64,000 nt of DNA from NCBI RefSeq assembly GCF_000238915.1, contig NZ_BAEG01000091.1, forward strand, positions 1 through 64,000. Direction: 5' to 3'. This DNA is from Arthrobacter globiformis NBRC 12137 (lineage in GTDB: Bacteria > Actinomycetota > Actinomycetes > Actinomycetales > Micrococcaceae). Below, piece after piece: positions 44,066-52,923 of this stretch (the stretch's first letter is position 1; each line of letters opens with the position of its first letter). A program made the position numbers and the translations under genes. The notes under the pieces are model-generated. The model searched no databases, was not told the origin of the DNA, and saw only the letters and a program-made list of their open reading frames with translations.

Positions 44066-44497
44066 GTGTCCACCCTGCTCAACCCGTACATCAGTTTCCG
44101 TGACAACGCCCGCGACGCCATGACCTTCTACCAGTCGGTGTTCGGCGGTGAGCTGGCGCTCAGCACCTTCGGGGAGTTCCAGGCCAGTGAGGATCCCGCG
44201 GAGGCGGACAAGATCATGCACGGGATGCTGACCTCGGAGAAGGGGCTTGTGCTCATGGGGGCCGACACGCCCAACTCCATGGATTACTCGCCGGGGAACA
44301 ACATTTCCGTGTCGCTCAGCGGGGACGATGAGGCCGAACTGCGGGGCTACTACGACAAGTTGTCAGGTGAAGGTGGCACAGTCACCGTCCCGATGGAGAA
44401 AGCACCCTGGGGCGACATCTTCGGCATGTGCACCGACAAGTTCGGCATCGCGTGGCTGGTCAACGTCAACGGAGCCGCGGCAGCTCCTGCTTCCTAG
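44066..44497 (+). CDS. VOC/PhnB-like protein
   Basis: A 143-aa protein of the vicinal-oxygen-chelate fold, PhnB/3-demethylubiquinone-like type: MSTLLNPYISFRDNARDAMTFYQSVFGGEL, then GLVLMGADTP and the late WGDIFGMCTDKFGIAWLVNVN. The start is a GTG at 44066 with AGGAG eight bases upstream. Phased TGAAC repeats precede it. Members of this group are often small cytosolic proteins of unknown substrate. It is convergent with the LysR gene. Confidence 0.82.
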   Translation: MSTLLNPYISFRDNARDAMTFYQSVFGGELALSTFGEFQASEDPAEADKIMHGMLTSEKGLVLMGADTPNSMDYSPGNNISVSLSGDDEAELRGYYDKLSGEGGTVTVPMEKAPWGDIFGMCTDKFGIAWLVNVNGAAAAPAS

Positions 44498-44532
44498 CCA
44501 CGACGTAGGCATTTAAACGGTTTGGGGCCCGT

Positions 44533-45504
44533 CTAGAGGTAGTCGCCGGCCCGTTCGCGCGCAATTTCCAGCAGGGTGGAGTGAAAGGCCACCTCGGCCG
44601 GGGCGTAGACCTTGTCCTCGCGCTGTGCCAGCAGGACCCGCCGCAACGGGGCAGCGGCACCCAGGCTCAGCACCTTCACGTCGGGATGCTGCAGTGCCAC
44701 AGCAGTCTTGGGCACCATGGCCACACCCATTCCCACGCTGACCATGGCCTGGGCTTCCTGGTAGTCGTTGGCCAGGAAGGCAATCTTGGGTTCGAACCCG
44801 GTGTCGTGGGCGGAACGCTGCAGAACCTCCACGACGGGGTGTGCCTCGGCGCGCACAATCCAGGACTCGTTGCGCAGCTCCGCCATACTTACCTGCTCCC
44901 GGTCAGCCAGCGGATGGCTGCGGGCCACCAGGATCACGGTGCTCTCCCGGAAGACCTCTGTGACCCGGATCGAGTCGTCCCGGAACGGATTCCACGGGTA
45001 GTCCCAGAGAAGGCACAGTCCCGTGGCCCCGGACTGCAGATCTGCCACGAGTTCATCGAAGCGGGCGCTACGCAACGAGAGGTTGATGGCCGGATAGCGC
45101 TTCTTGAAGGTCCGGATGACGATTGGCAGGAATGATCCGGCCAGGGTCGGGAAGGTGCCAACGGTAAGCGAACCGCGTTTGAGGCCGGCGATCTGGCCCA
45201 GGTCGGACCGGGCCGCCTGCATCTGCCAGACAATCTTGCGGGCGTGGCCTGCCAGCACCTGGCCGGCTTCGGTAGGCACTACCCCGCGGGAGCGGCGGGT
45301 GAGGAGAGGCTGCCCCACCTCTTGTTCCAGCTTACGCAGCTGCTGGGAGACCGCCGAGGGCGTGTACATCATGAGATCTGCCGCGGCCGTGATGGAGCCC
45401 TGCTCCACCACTTCCAGCAGCAGGGCCAGCCGCCTGATATCGAACAAGTCCTGGCTTTCATCGTTAAGCAACGCTTCGCCCTTCTTCGCATTTGGTTCAT
45501 TCAC
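44533..45504 (-). CDS. LysR-family transcriptional regulator
   Basis: A 323-aa LysR regulator. The winged helix-turn-helix lies near residues 25-80 (LLEVVEQGSITAAADLMMYTPSAVSQQLRKLEQEVG) and the periplasmic-binding-like effector domain follows (TVGTFPTLAGSFLPIVI, then GMGVAMVPKTAV). It is divergent from the prpF-matC pair. Between them is ACAAT-N8-ATTGT (45619-45636), a plausible LysR box. It probably activates the pair in response to a carboxylic acid. Confidence 0.88.
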   Translation of the reverse strand: MNEPNAKKGEALLNDESQDLFDIRRLALLLEVVEQGSITAAADLMMYTPSAVSQQLRKLEQEVGQPLLTRRSRGVVPTEAGQVLAGHARKIVWQMQAARSDLGQIAGLKRGSLTVGTFPTLAGSFLPIVIRTFKKRYPAINLSLRSARFDELVADLQSGATGLCLLWDYPWNPFRDDSIRVTEVFRESTVILVARSHPLADREQVSMAELRNESWIVRAEAHPVVEVLQRSAHDTGFEPKIAFLANDYQEAQAMVSVGMGVAMVPKTAVALQHPDVKVLSLGAAAPLRRVLLAQREDKVYAPAEVAFHSTLLEIARERAGDYL

Positions 45505-45618
45505 TGTCAGGACGCGGCCTGGACCTAGGAGACGCCGCCTCGGGTCAGGCCAGCGAGTGGAGAGATGTGCGGAACAGCCCTCTCCTTCTCAGTGACTTAA
45601 GCATCCCTACATCCCCCA

Positions 45619-45636
45619 ACAATAATCCAACATTGT
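45619..45636. promoter_or_regulatory. Candidate LysR box
   Basis: ACAAT (45619-45623) and ATTGT (45632-45636) form a dyad with an 8-bp centre, including a T-N11-A-like core, in the gap between the divergent LysR and prpF genes. Regulation from here is an inference. Confidence 0.5.
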
Positions 45637-45712
45637 CTAAAGGTGTGATCTGGCTCAATCTCTTCTCAGGCGCCGATAACGAAATCGAGCACGAGGAGAA
45701 GCGGTACACACC

Positions 45713-46831
45713 ATGAAGATCCAAGCCCAATGGATGCGCGGAGGCACCAGCAAGTGCTGGGTGTTCGAAGCGGAGCATCTTCAGGAGGCCGGCACCAGCC
45801 TCGATGTGCTGCTGCCGCGGCTGTTCGGCAGCCCGGACCCGCGCCAAATCGACGGCGTCGGCGGAGCCACCTCGACCACCAGCAAGGCCGTCATCCTGCA
45901 CAGGCCCGTCAGCGACGACGTCGACGTCGAGTACACCTTCGCCCAGGTGGGCATCGAAGAGGCCGCGGTGGACTGGGGCAGCAACTGCGGTAACGGCTCG
46001 GCGGTGGTGGGTCTGTACGCCATCGAGCAGGGGTGGGTGCTTCCCACCGGCGACGTCACCCGGATCGTCACCCGCAACACCAATACCAACCAAATCATCG
46101 TCCAGCGCGTGCCCACCCCCGCCGGCGCTCTGGCGGCGGTTCCGGACGCCCAGATGCCCGGCGTGCCGTTCCCCGGCTACGCAGTGGGGCTGGGCTTCCA
46201 GGACCCTGCCGGCAAGACCACCGGTTCGCTGCTTCCCACCGGAACGGCCACCGACACCATCGCCGCCGGCGGAACCCGCTGGACCGTGTCCATGGTCGAC
46301 GCCGGAGCTCCGGTGGTGATGGTCCGCGCCGAGGAGCTCGGCCTGGACCCGGCCCGGTACGACAGCTGGCGCGCCGGGGTGGAGCTGCAACTGGATACCC
46401 TGGAGCTGATCCGGCGCCAGGCAGCCGTGCGGATGGGGCTGGTCGCCACAACAGCGGAAGCGGCGCGGGCCATCCCCAAACTCGCCATCGTCGGTGCCCC
46501 CACCCAGGCCGATCCCGGCTGCGACGCCAACGTCATGATGCTCTCGATGGGCAAACCCCACCCGGCCCTGGCCATCACCGGCAGCATCGCCCTGACCCTG
46601 GCCGCCCGCACCTCCGGCACCGTGCTGCACAGCATCACGGGCGACACCCTGGGGAGCACGCTCCGGCTCCGAACGCCCGCCGGGGTCATCGAGACGTGGA
46701 GCGAGGAACAAGGCAGGACGCTCCTCGTAGGCGTCGACCGCACGGCCCGCACGATCGCCACCACCATCATCCACCTCCCCGAGGACACCGGCAGCGCCGT
46801 CGCTGCCTCCCTCGCGGGAGCCACTCGCTGA
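45713..46831 (+). CDS. PrpF-family isomerase
   Basis: A 372-aa protein of the PrpF fold (diaminopimelate-epimerase-like halves). The start MKIQAQWMRGGTSKCWVFEAEHL has the conserved RGGTSK motif, followed by IDGVGGATSTTSKAVI and GSNCGNGSAVVGLYAIEQG. PrpF enzymes isomerise aconitates and related unsaturated acids (also 4-oxalomesaconate tautomerase). Gene order with a MatC-like carrier suggests use of a tricarboxylate or unsaturated dicarboxylate. GAGGAG is 14 bases upstream, a longer spacing than usual. Confidence 0.85.
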   Translation: MKIQAQWMRGGTSKCWVFEAEHLQEAGTSLDVLLPRLFGSPDPRQIDGVGGATSTTSKAVILHRPVSDDVDVEYTFAQVGIEEAAVDWGSNCGNGSAVVGLYAIEQGWVLPTGDVTRIVTRNTNTNQIIVQRVPTPAGALAAVPDAQMPGVPFPGYAVGLGFQDPAGKTTGSLLPTGTATDTIAAGGTRWTVSMVDAGAPVVMVRAEELGLDPARYDSWRAGVELQLDTLELIRRQAAVRMGLVATTAEAARAIPKLAIVGAPTQADPGCDANVMMLSMGKPHPALAITGSIALTLAARTSGTVLHSITGDTLGSTLRLRTPAGVIETWSEEQGRTLLVGVDRTARTIATTIIHLPEDTGSAVAASLAGATR

Positions 46832-46841
46832 GGAGACCATC

Positions 46842-48290
46842 ATGACCAAGACTGAGACCCGCACCATTGCCGCTGCGGGCGAGACCCGCGGCGAAGACAC
46901 CAGGCGTCCCACCCGACGCCGCCGTATCCTACTGGTGGCGGTGGCCGCCGGTTTCGCGATCCTGGCGTTGATTGCCCTCATGCTGGGGGGTGACATCTTC
47001 AACCCGGCGGCCACCGCGGAACGGGAGCCCACCATGACCGCTGTGCAGATCATCCCGCTCGTCATCCTCGTGGTTATGTTCGTCGTGGCAACGAAGTGGC
47101 CGCTGAACATCGGCGTCATGGGGCTGGTCGCGTCCTTCGGCGTCGGCTACTTCATGCTTGGCATGACCGACAAACAGATCCTTGAAGAATTCCCGGCCAG
47201 CATCGTCCTGACGATCATCGGCGTCACCTACTTCTTCAGCATGGCCCAGCGGAACGGCACCATCGACATCATCGTCCGGACCTGCGTGCGCCTCGTCAGG
47301 GGCAAGACGATGCTCTTGCCGTGGGTGTTCTTCCTGATCGCTGCCGCGCTGACATCATTGGGCACCTTCTCACCGGCCGCGGTCGCACTGCTGGCACCGG
47401 CAGCCATCGGATTCGCCTACGAGTCGCGCATCCATCCCGTGCTGATGGGCGCGTTCATCATCAACGGAGCGCACGCCGGCGGCTTCTCCCCGTTGTCGGT
47501 GGCGGGCGTACTGGTGCATGACATCGCCCTGAAAAACGACTTTCCCATCTCCCAGGGCGCACTCTTCGCCGCCAGCTTCGCCGTCAACCTCATCCTCTCC
47601 GCACTGACAGTGGTCCTGTTCGCCCTCATCGGCAAACTGCGCGACAGCCACGGCGGCCAGCACGCCGACGTCGACACGTCCCGAACCGGCCGTCCCCATG
47701 GCCAGCAAATCTTCACGCTGGCCCTGATCGCCGTGATGCTGGTGTGCACCCTGGGCTTCCACATGCCCATCGGCTTTGTGGCCCTCTCCGCCGGCCTCCT
47801 GCTGGCATTCGTAAACATCAAGGAACACCGGACCTTCGTCGGCGGAGTCTCCTGGTCCACCGTCCTGCTGGTCGCCGGCATGATCACCTACGTCTCCCTG
47901 CTCCAGCACGTGGGCGTCATCGACACCCTCGCCGAGCAGGCCCTGGCACTGGGCGCACCGCTGCTCATCGCACTGGTCCTCTGTTACGTAATCGGCGTCG
48001 GCTCAGCCTTCGCCTCCTCCACGGCCCTGCTGACCGCGTTCATCCCCCTGGCCGGCCCTCTGCTGGCCACGAGCTCGCTGAGCGCTTCCGGAACGGTGGC
48101 TGCCCTCGCCATCGCGGCCACCGTCGTGGACGTCTCGCCCTTCTCCACCGACGGTGCCCTGGTGGTCGCCAACGCCCGCGAGGACGACCGGCAGCGCGTC
48201 TACAAGCAGTTGATGATGTACGCCGGCGGTGTCGTGCTGGTCGCCCCGGCCCTGGCCTGGGCACTGCTGGTACCCACCGGCATCATGTAA
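46842..48290 (+). CDS. MatC-like carboxylate transporter
   Basis: A 482-aa membrane protein with a basic N-terminal tail (RRPTRRRRILL) and about 12 helices. The segments ATKWPLNIGVMGLVASFGVGYF and GTFSPAAVALLAPAAIGFAYE with HAGGFSPLSVAGV resemble the MatC dicarboxylate carrier group. It starts 10 bp after prpF, so they are one operon. It probably imports a di- or tricarboxylic acid for PrpF. A hairpin at 48412-48445 follows the operon. Confidence 0.8.
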   Translation: MTKTETRTIAAAGETRGEDTRRPTRRRRILLVAVAAGFAILALIALMLGGDIFNPAATAEREPTMTAVQIIPLVILVVMFVVATKWPLNIGVMGLVASFGVGYFMLGMTDKQILEEFPASIVLTIIGVTYFFSMAQRNGTIDIIVRTCVRLVRGKTMLLPWVFFLIAAALTSLGTFSPAAVALLAPAAIGFAYESRIHPVLMGAFIINGAHAGGFSPLSVAGVLVHDIALKNDFPISQGALFAASFAVNLILSALTVVLFALIGKLRDSHGGQHADVDTSRTGRPHGQQIFTLALIAVMLVCTLGFHMPIGFVALSAGLLLAFVNIKEHRTFVGGVSWSTVLLVAGMITYVSLLQHVGVIDTLAEQALALGAPLLIALVLCYVIGVGSAFASSTALLTAFIPLAGPLLATSSLSASGTVAALAIAATVVDVSPFSTDGALVVANAREDDRQRVYKQLMMYAGGVVLVAPALAWALLVPTGIM

Positions 48291-48411
48291 CCAGCCAGAA
48301 CAGCTGGAGATCGAAGACTGCCGGGCACATCCGGCGCGCGTCGGTCCCGACCCCGCACTCCATCGCAACAGGTAGCCCGAAGGACGGGCGCGGGACGCGG
48401 GTCCGCACGCA

Positions 48412-48445
48412 GAAGGCAGGGAGACGGCAACGGCTCCCTGCCTTC
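48412..48445 (+). terminator. Terminator hairpin after the MatC-like gene
   Basis: A perfect 12-bp stem GAAGGCAGGGAG / CTCCCTGCCTTC with a 10-nt loop, about 120 bp after the MatC-like stop, no U-run. Confidence 0.65.
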
Positions 48446-48515
48446 GCCACAATCCCGCCCGGTCTCGCCCATCTCTTCCGCTCGTCCAGCCCTCCCACTC
48501 GACAAGGACACTGCC

Positions 48516-48764
48516 ATGACAAATTATTCACGCACCCCCAAACCGCTGGCCGCACGACCTGAGCCGGTACCCAACTGGTCAAAACTGTCCCGCGCTGACC
48601 AGGTGGAGATCTACCGGAACGGCAAAGCCATAGCATCAGGAAAGATTGACATGCTGGCCATGGATGGAAGCATGCTCTGGATACACCAGGACGGCGCAAA
48701 CGGCCGCGCGCTGTTCCTGCACGGTGACGGGCTCAAGGTATACCGACGCCCGCGCCGCCACTGA
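48516..48764 (+). CDS. Hypothetical protein, 82 aa
   Basis: A small basic protein starting MTNYSRTPKPLAARPEP, with AAGGA seven bases before the ATG. The body VEIYRNGKAIASGKIDMLAMDGSMLWIHQDGANGRALFLHGDGLKVYRRPRRH has an SH3-like or beta-barrel pattern of small strands. I recognise no family. It lies between the MatC terminator and the convergent phosphoketolase gene. Confidence 0.65.
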   Translation: MTNYSRTPKPLAARPEPVPNWSKLSRADQVEIYRNGKAIASGKIDMLAMDGSMLWIHQDGANGRALFLHGDGLKVYRRPRRH

Positions 48765-48818
48765 CGCGAGGCGACGCTTTGTGGTGTCCCACCTGGCTGT
48801 TCAGGAGCCTGGGGCTGT

Positions 48819-51245
48819 TCAGGAACCTGGCGGCGACCAGACCCATTCGCGGATTTCGGGCAGGTCTTCGAAGTGCTCCCGGATGTATTCGGCGTGGGCG
48901 TCCAGCAGCTGGTTGCAGTGGTCGGCCAGGGCCTGCGCGCCGTCGAACTGCCGAGGCATCCGGCTGAGTGCCTCCAGTGCCAGGTGGTAGCGGCTCATCC
49001 GGTTGAGAACCACCATGTCGAACGGTGTGGTGGTGGTGCCCTGCTGGCTGTAGCCGCGGACGTGGAACCTCTCCGGGTTCGGCCGGCCATGCAGGAGCTG
49101 GTGGAAGGAACGGGCGTAGCCGTGCCAGGCCACGACCACCTCGCCGGTGTCCGTGAACAGCGAAGTGAACGTCCCGTCGTCGAGCCCGTGTGGGTGCACC
49201 TCCCGCGGCGGAAGCACCATGGCATCCATGACGTTCACCACGCGAACGGTGGCATCCGGAACGTGGCGCTGCAGCAGCCAAGCGGCCGCCAGTGCCTCCT
49301 CGGTGGGGATGTCGCCGGCGCAGGCGAGAATGATGTCGGGTTCCGCGCTGCTGCCATTTTCGTTGCCGGCCCATTCCCACCGCGACGCTCCAGCTTCGGC
49401 GTGCGCGCGGGCTTCCGCCAGCGTGAGGTACTGGGGATGGGACTGCTTGTCGACGACGACCAGGTTCACGTAGTCCTTGCTGCGCAGTGCGTGCTCTGCG
49501 GCTGCCAGCAGCGTGTTGGTGTCTGGCGGCAGGTAGATTCTGGTCACCTCGCCGGACAGGGACAGCACGGTGTCAATCAGGCCCGGGCCCTGGTGGCTGA
49601 AGCCGTTGTGGTCGTTGCGCCAGCACGTGGAGGTCAGCAGGATGTTCAGGCTCGGCACCGGCGACCGCCATGCCAGCTCCCGGGCGTGCTGCAGCCATTT
49701 GGCGTGCTGGACGGTCATGGAGGCGCTGACCATGGCGAAGGCCTCGTAGCTGGCGAAGAACCCGTGCCGGCCGGTCAGCAGGTAGCCCTCCAGCCAGCCC
49801 TGGCAGAGGTGCTCCGAGAGCACCTCCATCACGCGCCCGTCCGCCGAGACGTGGTCGTCCCCATCGTGCCCCGGGAGCAGGAGGCAGCGGTCGGTGGCCT
49901 CGAAGACGGCGCCCAGCCTGTTGCTGTTGGTCTCATCCGGGCAGAACAGCCGGAACCGGGGGTTGTCCTCCGTTCCTGTGTAGAGGTCGCGGAAAAGCTC
50001 GCCCAGCGGCTTGGTGGTTTCGACGCTGGTGGAGCCCGGCCGTCCGGGATCGACGGCGTACTGCACGAGGTCGGGAATCTCCAGCGGGACGGACGGCTGG
50101 CCGTTGGCCCAGGGTGCGGCCCCCATCCGGAGCCTGCCTTCTGGCGCCAGTGCGGCCAGTTCGGGCAGGAGCCTGCCGCCGTCGTCGAACAGCGATTCCG
50201 GCTGGTAGGAACGCATCCACTGCTCCAGCAGCGCCAGGTGCTCCGGGTCGTCCTTGACGCCTGACAGGGGAACCTGATGCGCACGGAACGTGCCTTCCAC
50301 CGGACTGCCGTCTACGGTTTCCGGGCCCGTCCACCCCTTGGGCGTGCGGAGAATGATCGCCGGCCAGCGGGCCGCCGTCGTTCGATTTCGCGTTCGATTA
50401 CTGCCGGTTCCGGTGTCACCGGAACCGGCGTCCCGGGCGTCCCGCTGGATGTCCCGGATGGTGGCATAAGCATTGTCGAGCGCGGCGGACAGGGCCCGAT
50501 GGACCTTCCCAGGCTGGTCGCCGGAGACCGTCACGGGCTCCCAGCCGTTGGCGTGCAGCAGCGCCTCAACATCTTCATCCGAGCGGCGGCCCAGGACAGT
50601 TGGGCCGGAAATTTTGGCCCCGTTGAGGTGCAGGATGGGCAGGACCGCGCCGTCCCGCACAGGGTTGAGGAAGAACGGTGCCGTCCAGGAGGCGGCGAGC
50701 GGCCCGGTCTCGGCTTCGCCGTCGCCCACCACGCAGGCGGCAATGAGTCCGGGGTTGTCCATCACCGCGCCGGTGGCGTGCATGAGTGAATAGCCCAGTT
50801 CGCCGCCCTCGTGGATGGAACCGGGGGTGGCGGGGCCCACGTGGCTGCCCACGCCGCCCGGCGTCGAAAACTGCCGTGCCAGCCGGTGCATGCCGGCAGC
50901 GTCGCGGCTGACGTCGGGGTAGACCTCGGAGTAGGTGCCTTCGAGGTAGACGTTCGCCACCACGGACGGTCCGCCGTGGCCCGGCCCGGCGATGAACAGG
51001 ACCTCGGCCGACGTATTCCGGATCAGGCGGTTCAGGTGGGCGTAGATCAGCGACAGCCCGGGTCCGGTGCCCCAGTGTCCCAGCAACCGCGGCTTGATGT
51101 GTTCCGGCCGCAGCGGCTCCCGGAGCAATGCATTGTCCTGGAGGTAGATCTGGGCCACCGTCAGGTAGTTCGCCGCGCTCCAGTAGCGGTGGAGGAGGTC
51201 CAGTTCGTCGTCCGACATTGCCCCGTTTGCCCCGGCCGTGCCCAT
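48819..51245 (-). CDS. xfp: Phosphoketolase
   Basis: An 808-aa thiamine-diphosphate enzyme of the D-xylulose-5-phosphate/fructose-6-phosphate phosphoketolase family. Motifs include the N-terminal LDLLHRYWSAANYLTVAQIYLQDNALL, LLGHWGTGPGLS, GPGHGGPS, the TPP region VVGDGEAETGPLAASW, and DYVNLVVVDKQSHPQYL. I choose the ATG at 51245, seven bases after GGAAGG. It produces acetyl phosphate from sugar phosphates. It follows the gentisate operon on the same strand, 68 bp after the isomerase start region, but has no obvious metabolic link to it. Confidence 0.92.
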   Translation of the reverse strand: MGTAGANGAMSDDELDLLHRYWSAANYLTVAQIYLQDNALLREPLRPEHIKPRLLGHWGTGPGLSLIYAHLNRLIRNTSAEVLFIAGPGHGGPSVVANVYLEGTYSEVYPDVSRDAAGMHRLARQFSTPGGVGSHVGPATPGSIHEGGELGYSLMHATGAVMDNPGLIAACVVGDGEAETGPLAASWTAPFFLNPVRDGAVLPILHLNGAKISGPTVLGRRSDEDVEALLHANGWEPVTVSGDQPGKVHRALSAALDNAYATIRDIQRDARDAGSGDTGTGSNRTRNRTTAARWPAIILRTPKGWTGPETVDGSPVEGTFRAHQVPLSGVKDDPEHLALLEQWMRSYQPESLFDDGGRLLPELAALAPEGRLRMGAAPWANGQPSVPLEIPDLVQYAVDPGRPGSTSVETTKPLGELFRDLYTGTEDNPRFRLFCPDETNSNRLGAVFEATDRCLLLPGHDGDDHVSADGRVMEVLSEHLCQGWLEGYLLTGRHGFFASYEAFAMVSASMTVQHAKWLQHARELAWRSPVPSLNILLTSTCWRNDHNGFSHQGPGLIDTVLSLSGEVTRIYLPPDTNTLLAAAEHALRSKDYVNLVVVDKQSHPQYLTLAEARAHAEAGASRWEWAGNENGSSAEPDIILACAGDIPTEEALAAAWLLQRHVPDATVRVVNVMDAMVLPPREVHPHGLDDGTFTSLFTDTGEVVVAWHGYARSFHQLLHGRPNPERFHVRGYSQQGTTTTPFDMVVLNRMSRYHLALEALSRMPRQFDGAQALADHCNQLLDAHAEYIREHFEDLPEIREWVWSPPGS

Positions 51246-51313
51246 GAATGTGCCTTCCGTCGGATCCGTTCCCGCGCTGACGGGCACAGTCTACCCCGGC
51301 GTTTTGGCCGACC

Positions 51314-52081
51314 TCAGATCCACTTCGGGGCGGCGGGAACGTTGGTCAGCCCCTCGGTCCCGCGGGCGGCGGTGACGCCGGTGGTGCCGCGGCCGGTGGC
51401 CCATTCGACGACGGCGGGCAGGGGGCCGGTGATGATCGTCGGGTCCGTGGCGCTGGTGTCGCCGAACGTGAGATCCGTGCCTGCTACTTCAGTGCCGGTG
51501 ACTTTGATGAGGAGCCCGGCGTCGGTGCCACGGGTTTTCCAGGCGCCGGTGATGTCCCGCAGCAGCCGTTCCAGGACGGGTGCGGGAATGTCGCCGAAGG
51601 TTGCGCCGTTGCCCAGGTCGACGGCGTGGATCCAGACTTCGCGGGTGCGCATCCAGACGGTTTCGGAGGCAGGCACGGTGCGGCCCTGGACGGTCTTCAC
51701 TTCGTTGGCCCAGTCCCGGTCGGGCAGGTCGCGCCATTCGACGGACAGGTGCACCGCGGAGTGGTCGAAGAGGTTCCGCAGGGCGATCGGGGAGAGGGTG
51801 GCGCCGAAGTTGATCTCGTGGTCCCGGACCTCGGTGGAGGGGTACATGGGTGTCTCCACCCCGGTCGCGGCCCATTCGACCAGCCGGGCGATCGCGCGGG
51901 CGTTGTAGCCGACGTGGGCCACGACGTGTCGGCGGGTCCAGCCCGGAAGGAGGGAGCCGCCGTCGAGCTCATCATCGGTGAGTTCGCTCAGTTTGCGGGC
52001 GAAGAACGCGGTGCCCCGCCGGGCCTGCAGGAGTTCTTCCTGCAGGCGCCGATCGGTGGCGAGGTCGCTGCGGGCGACCAT
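51314..52081 (-). CDS. Mycothiol-dependent maleylpyruvate isomerase
   Basis: A 255-aa protein of the MDMPI/DinB-like family. Candidate metal ligands are H52 (or H56) in GWTRRHVVAHVGYN and the E148-x3-H152 pair in TREVWIHAVDLG, consistent with the Zn site described for the corynebacterial enzyme. It isomerises maleylpyruvate to fumarylpyruvate with mycothiol. Its start overlaps the FAH gene's stop (52081) by one base, so it is the third gene of the gentisate operon. Confidence 0.9.
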   Translation of the reverse strand: MVARSDLATDRRLQEELLQARRGTAFFARKLSELTDDELDGGSLLPGWTRRHVVAHVGYNARAIARLVEWAATGVETPMYPSTEVRDHEINFGATLSPIALRNLFDHSAVHLSVEWRDLPDRDWANEVKTVQGRTVPASETVWMRTREVWIHAVDLGNGATFGDIPAPVLERLLRDITGAWKTRGTDAGLLIKVTGTEVAGTDLTFGDTSATDPTIITGPLPAVVEWATGRGTTGVTAARGTEGLTNVPAAPKWI

Positions 52082-52923
52082 CAGGCCTCCTTGACCGCGC
52101 GGTTGGCCAGCTGGCCCAGGCCCTCGACGGTGGTAACCAGGACCTGGCCTTCCTGCAGGTAGCGCTTAGGGTCCTGGGCGTGGCCCACACCGCCGGGGGT
52201 GCCGGTGGCGATCACGTCGCCGGGGTTCAGGGTGATGATGGTGGAGATGTAGGAGACCAGGTATTCGGGGGTGAAGACGAGGTCCCCGGTGGGGGTCTGC
52301 TGCTGGATCTCGCCATCCACGGCGGAGGTCATCAGCGGGCCGGCACTGAACTCGTCCTTGGTGACCAGGGCGGGGCCGAACGGGGTGGAGTTTTCCCAGG
52401 TCTTGCCCTGCAGCCACTGGACGGTGCGGAACTGGTAGTCGCGCATGCTGATGTCGTTCAGGACCGAGTATCCGGCGATGTGGTCCTTCGCGTCGGCTTC
52501 GCTGATCCGGCGGCCGGTTTTACCGATAACGACGGCGAGTTCGGCTTCCCAGTCCACGGCGTCGGATTCCTGCGGCAGCGCCAGGTCGTCGTTGGGGCCG
52601 ATCAGGGATTCGGCGTATTTGGCGAACAGGGTGGGGTGTTCCGGGACTTCCCTTCCCATTTCCTTGATGTGGTTCCGGTAGTTGTGGCCCACGCAGATGA
52701 TCTTGCCCGGAGCCGGGACAACGGCCTCGAGGTCGGCGCCCTCGAGCGGGTGCGTTGCGCCGTTGGCCGCCCGGGCGATCGACTCCCAGTTGGAGTCTTT
52801 CAGCAGGGCGCCGACGTCGCTGAACCCGTCGATCTCGGTCAGGGTGTCGCCGTCCTGGCGGACGGCGGCCGTGCCTTTGGAATTTCCGGTGCCTTCGGCG
52901 AGGCGGAGGGTGAGGAGTCTCAT
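52081..52923 (-). CDS. Fumarylpyruvate hydrolase (FAH family)
   Basis: A 280-aa fumarylacetoacetate-hydrolase-fold protein. Motifs include IICVGHNYRNHIKEMG, the metal-binding DWEAELAVVIGKTGR, GYSVLNDISMRDYQ and PGDVIATGTPGGVGHAQDP. In this operon it would split fumarylpyruvate into fumarate and pyruvate. It starts at the last base of the gentisate dioxygenase stop, and its own stop overlaps the next gene's start. Confidence 0.92.
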   Translation of the reverse strand: MRLLTLRLAEGTGNSKGTAAVRQDGDTLTEIDGFSDVGALLKDSNWESIARAANGATHPLEGADLEAVVPAPGKIICVGHNYRNHIKEMGREVPEHPTLFAKYAESLIGPNDDLALPQESDAVDWEAELAVVIGKTGRRISEADAKDHIAGYSVLNDISMRDYQFRTVQWLQGKTWENSTPFGPALVTKDEFSAGPLMTSAVDGEIQQQTPTGDLVFTPEYLVSYISTIITLNPGDVIATGTPGGVGHAQDPKRYLQEGQVLVTTVEGLGQLANRAVKEA

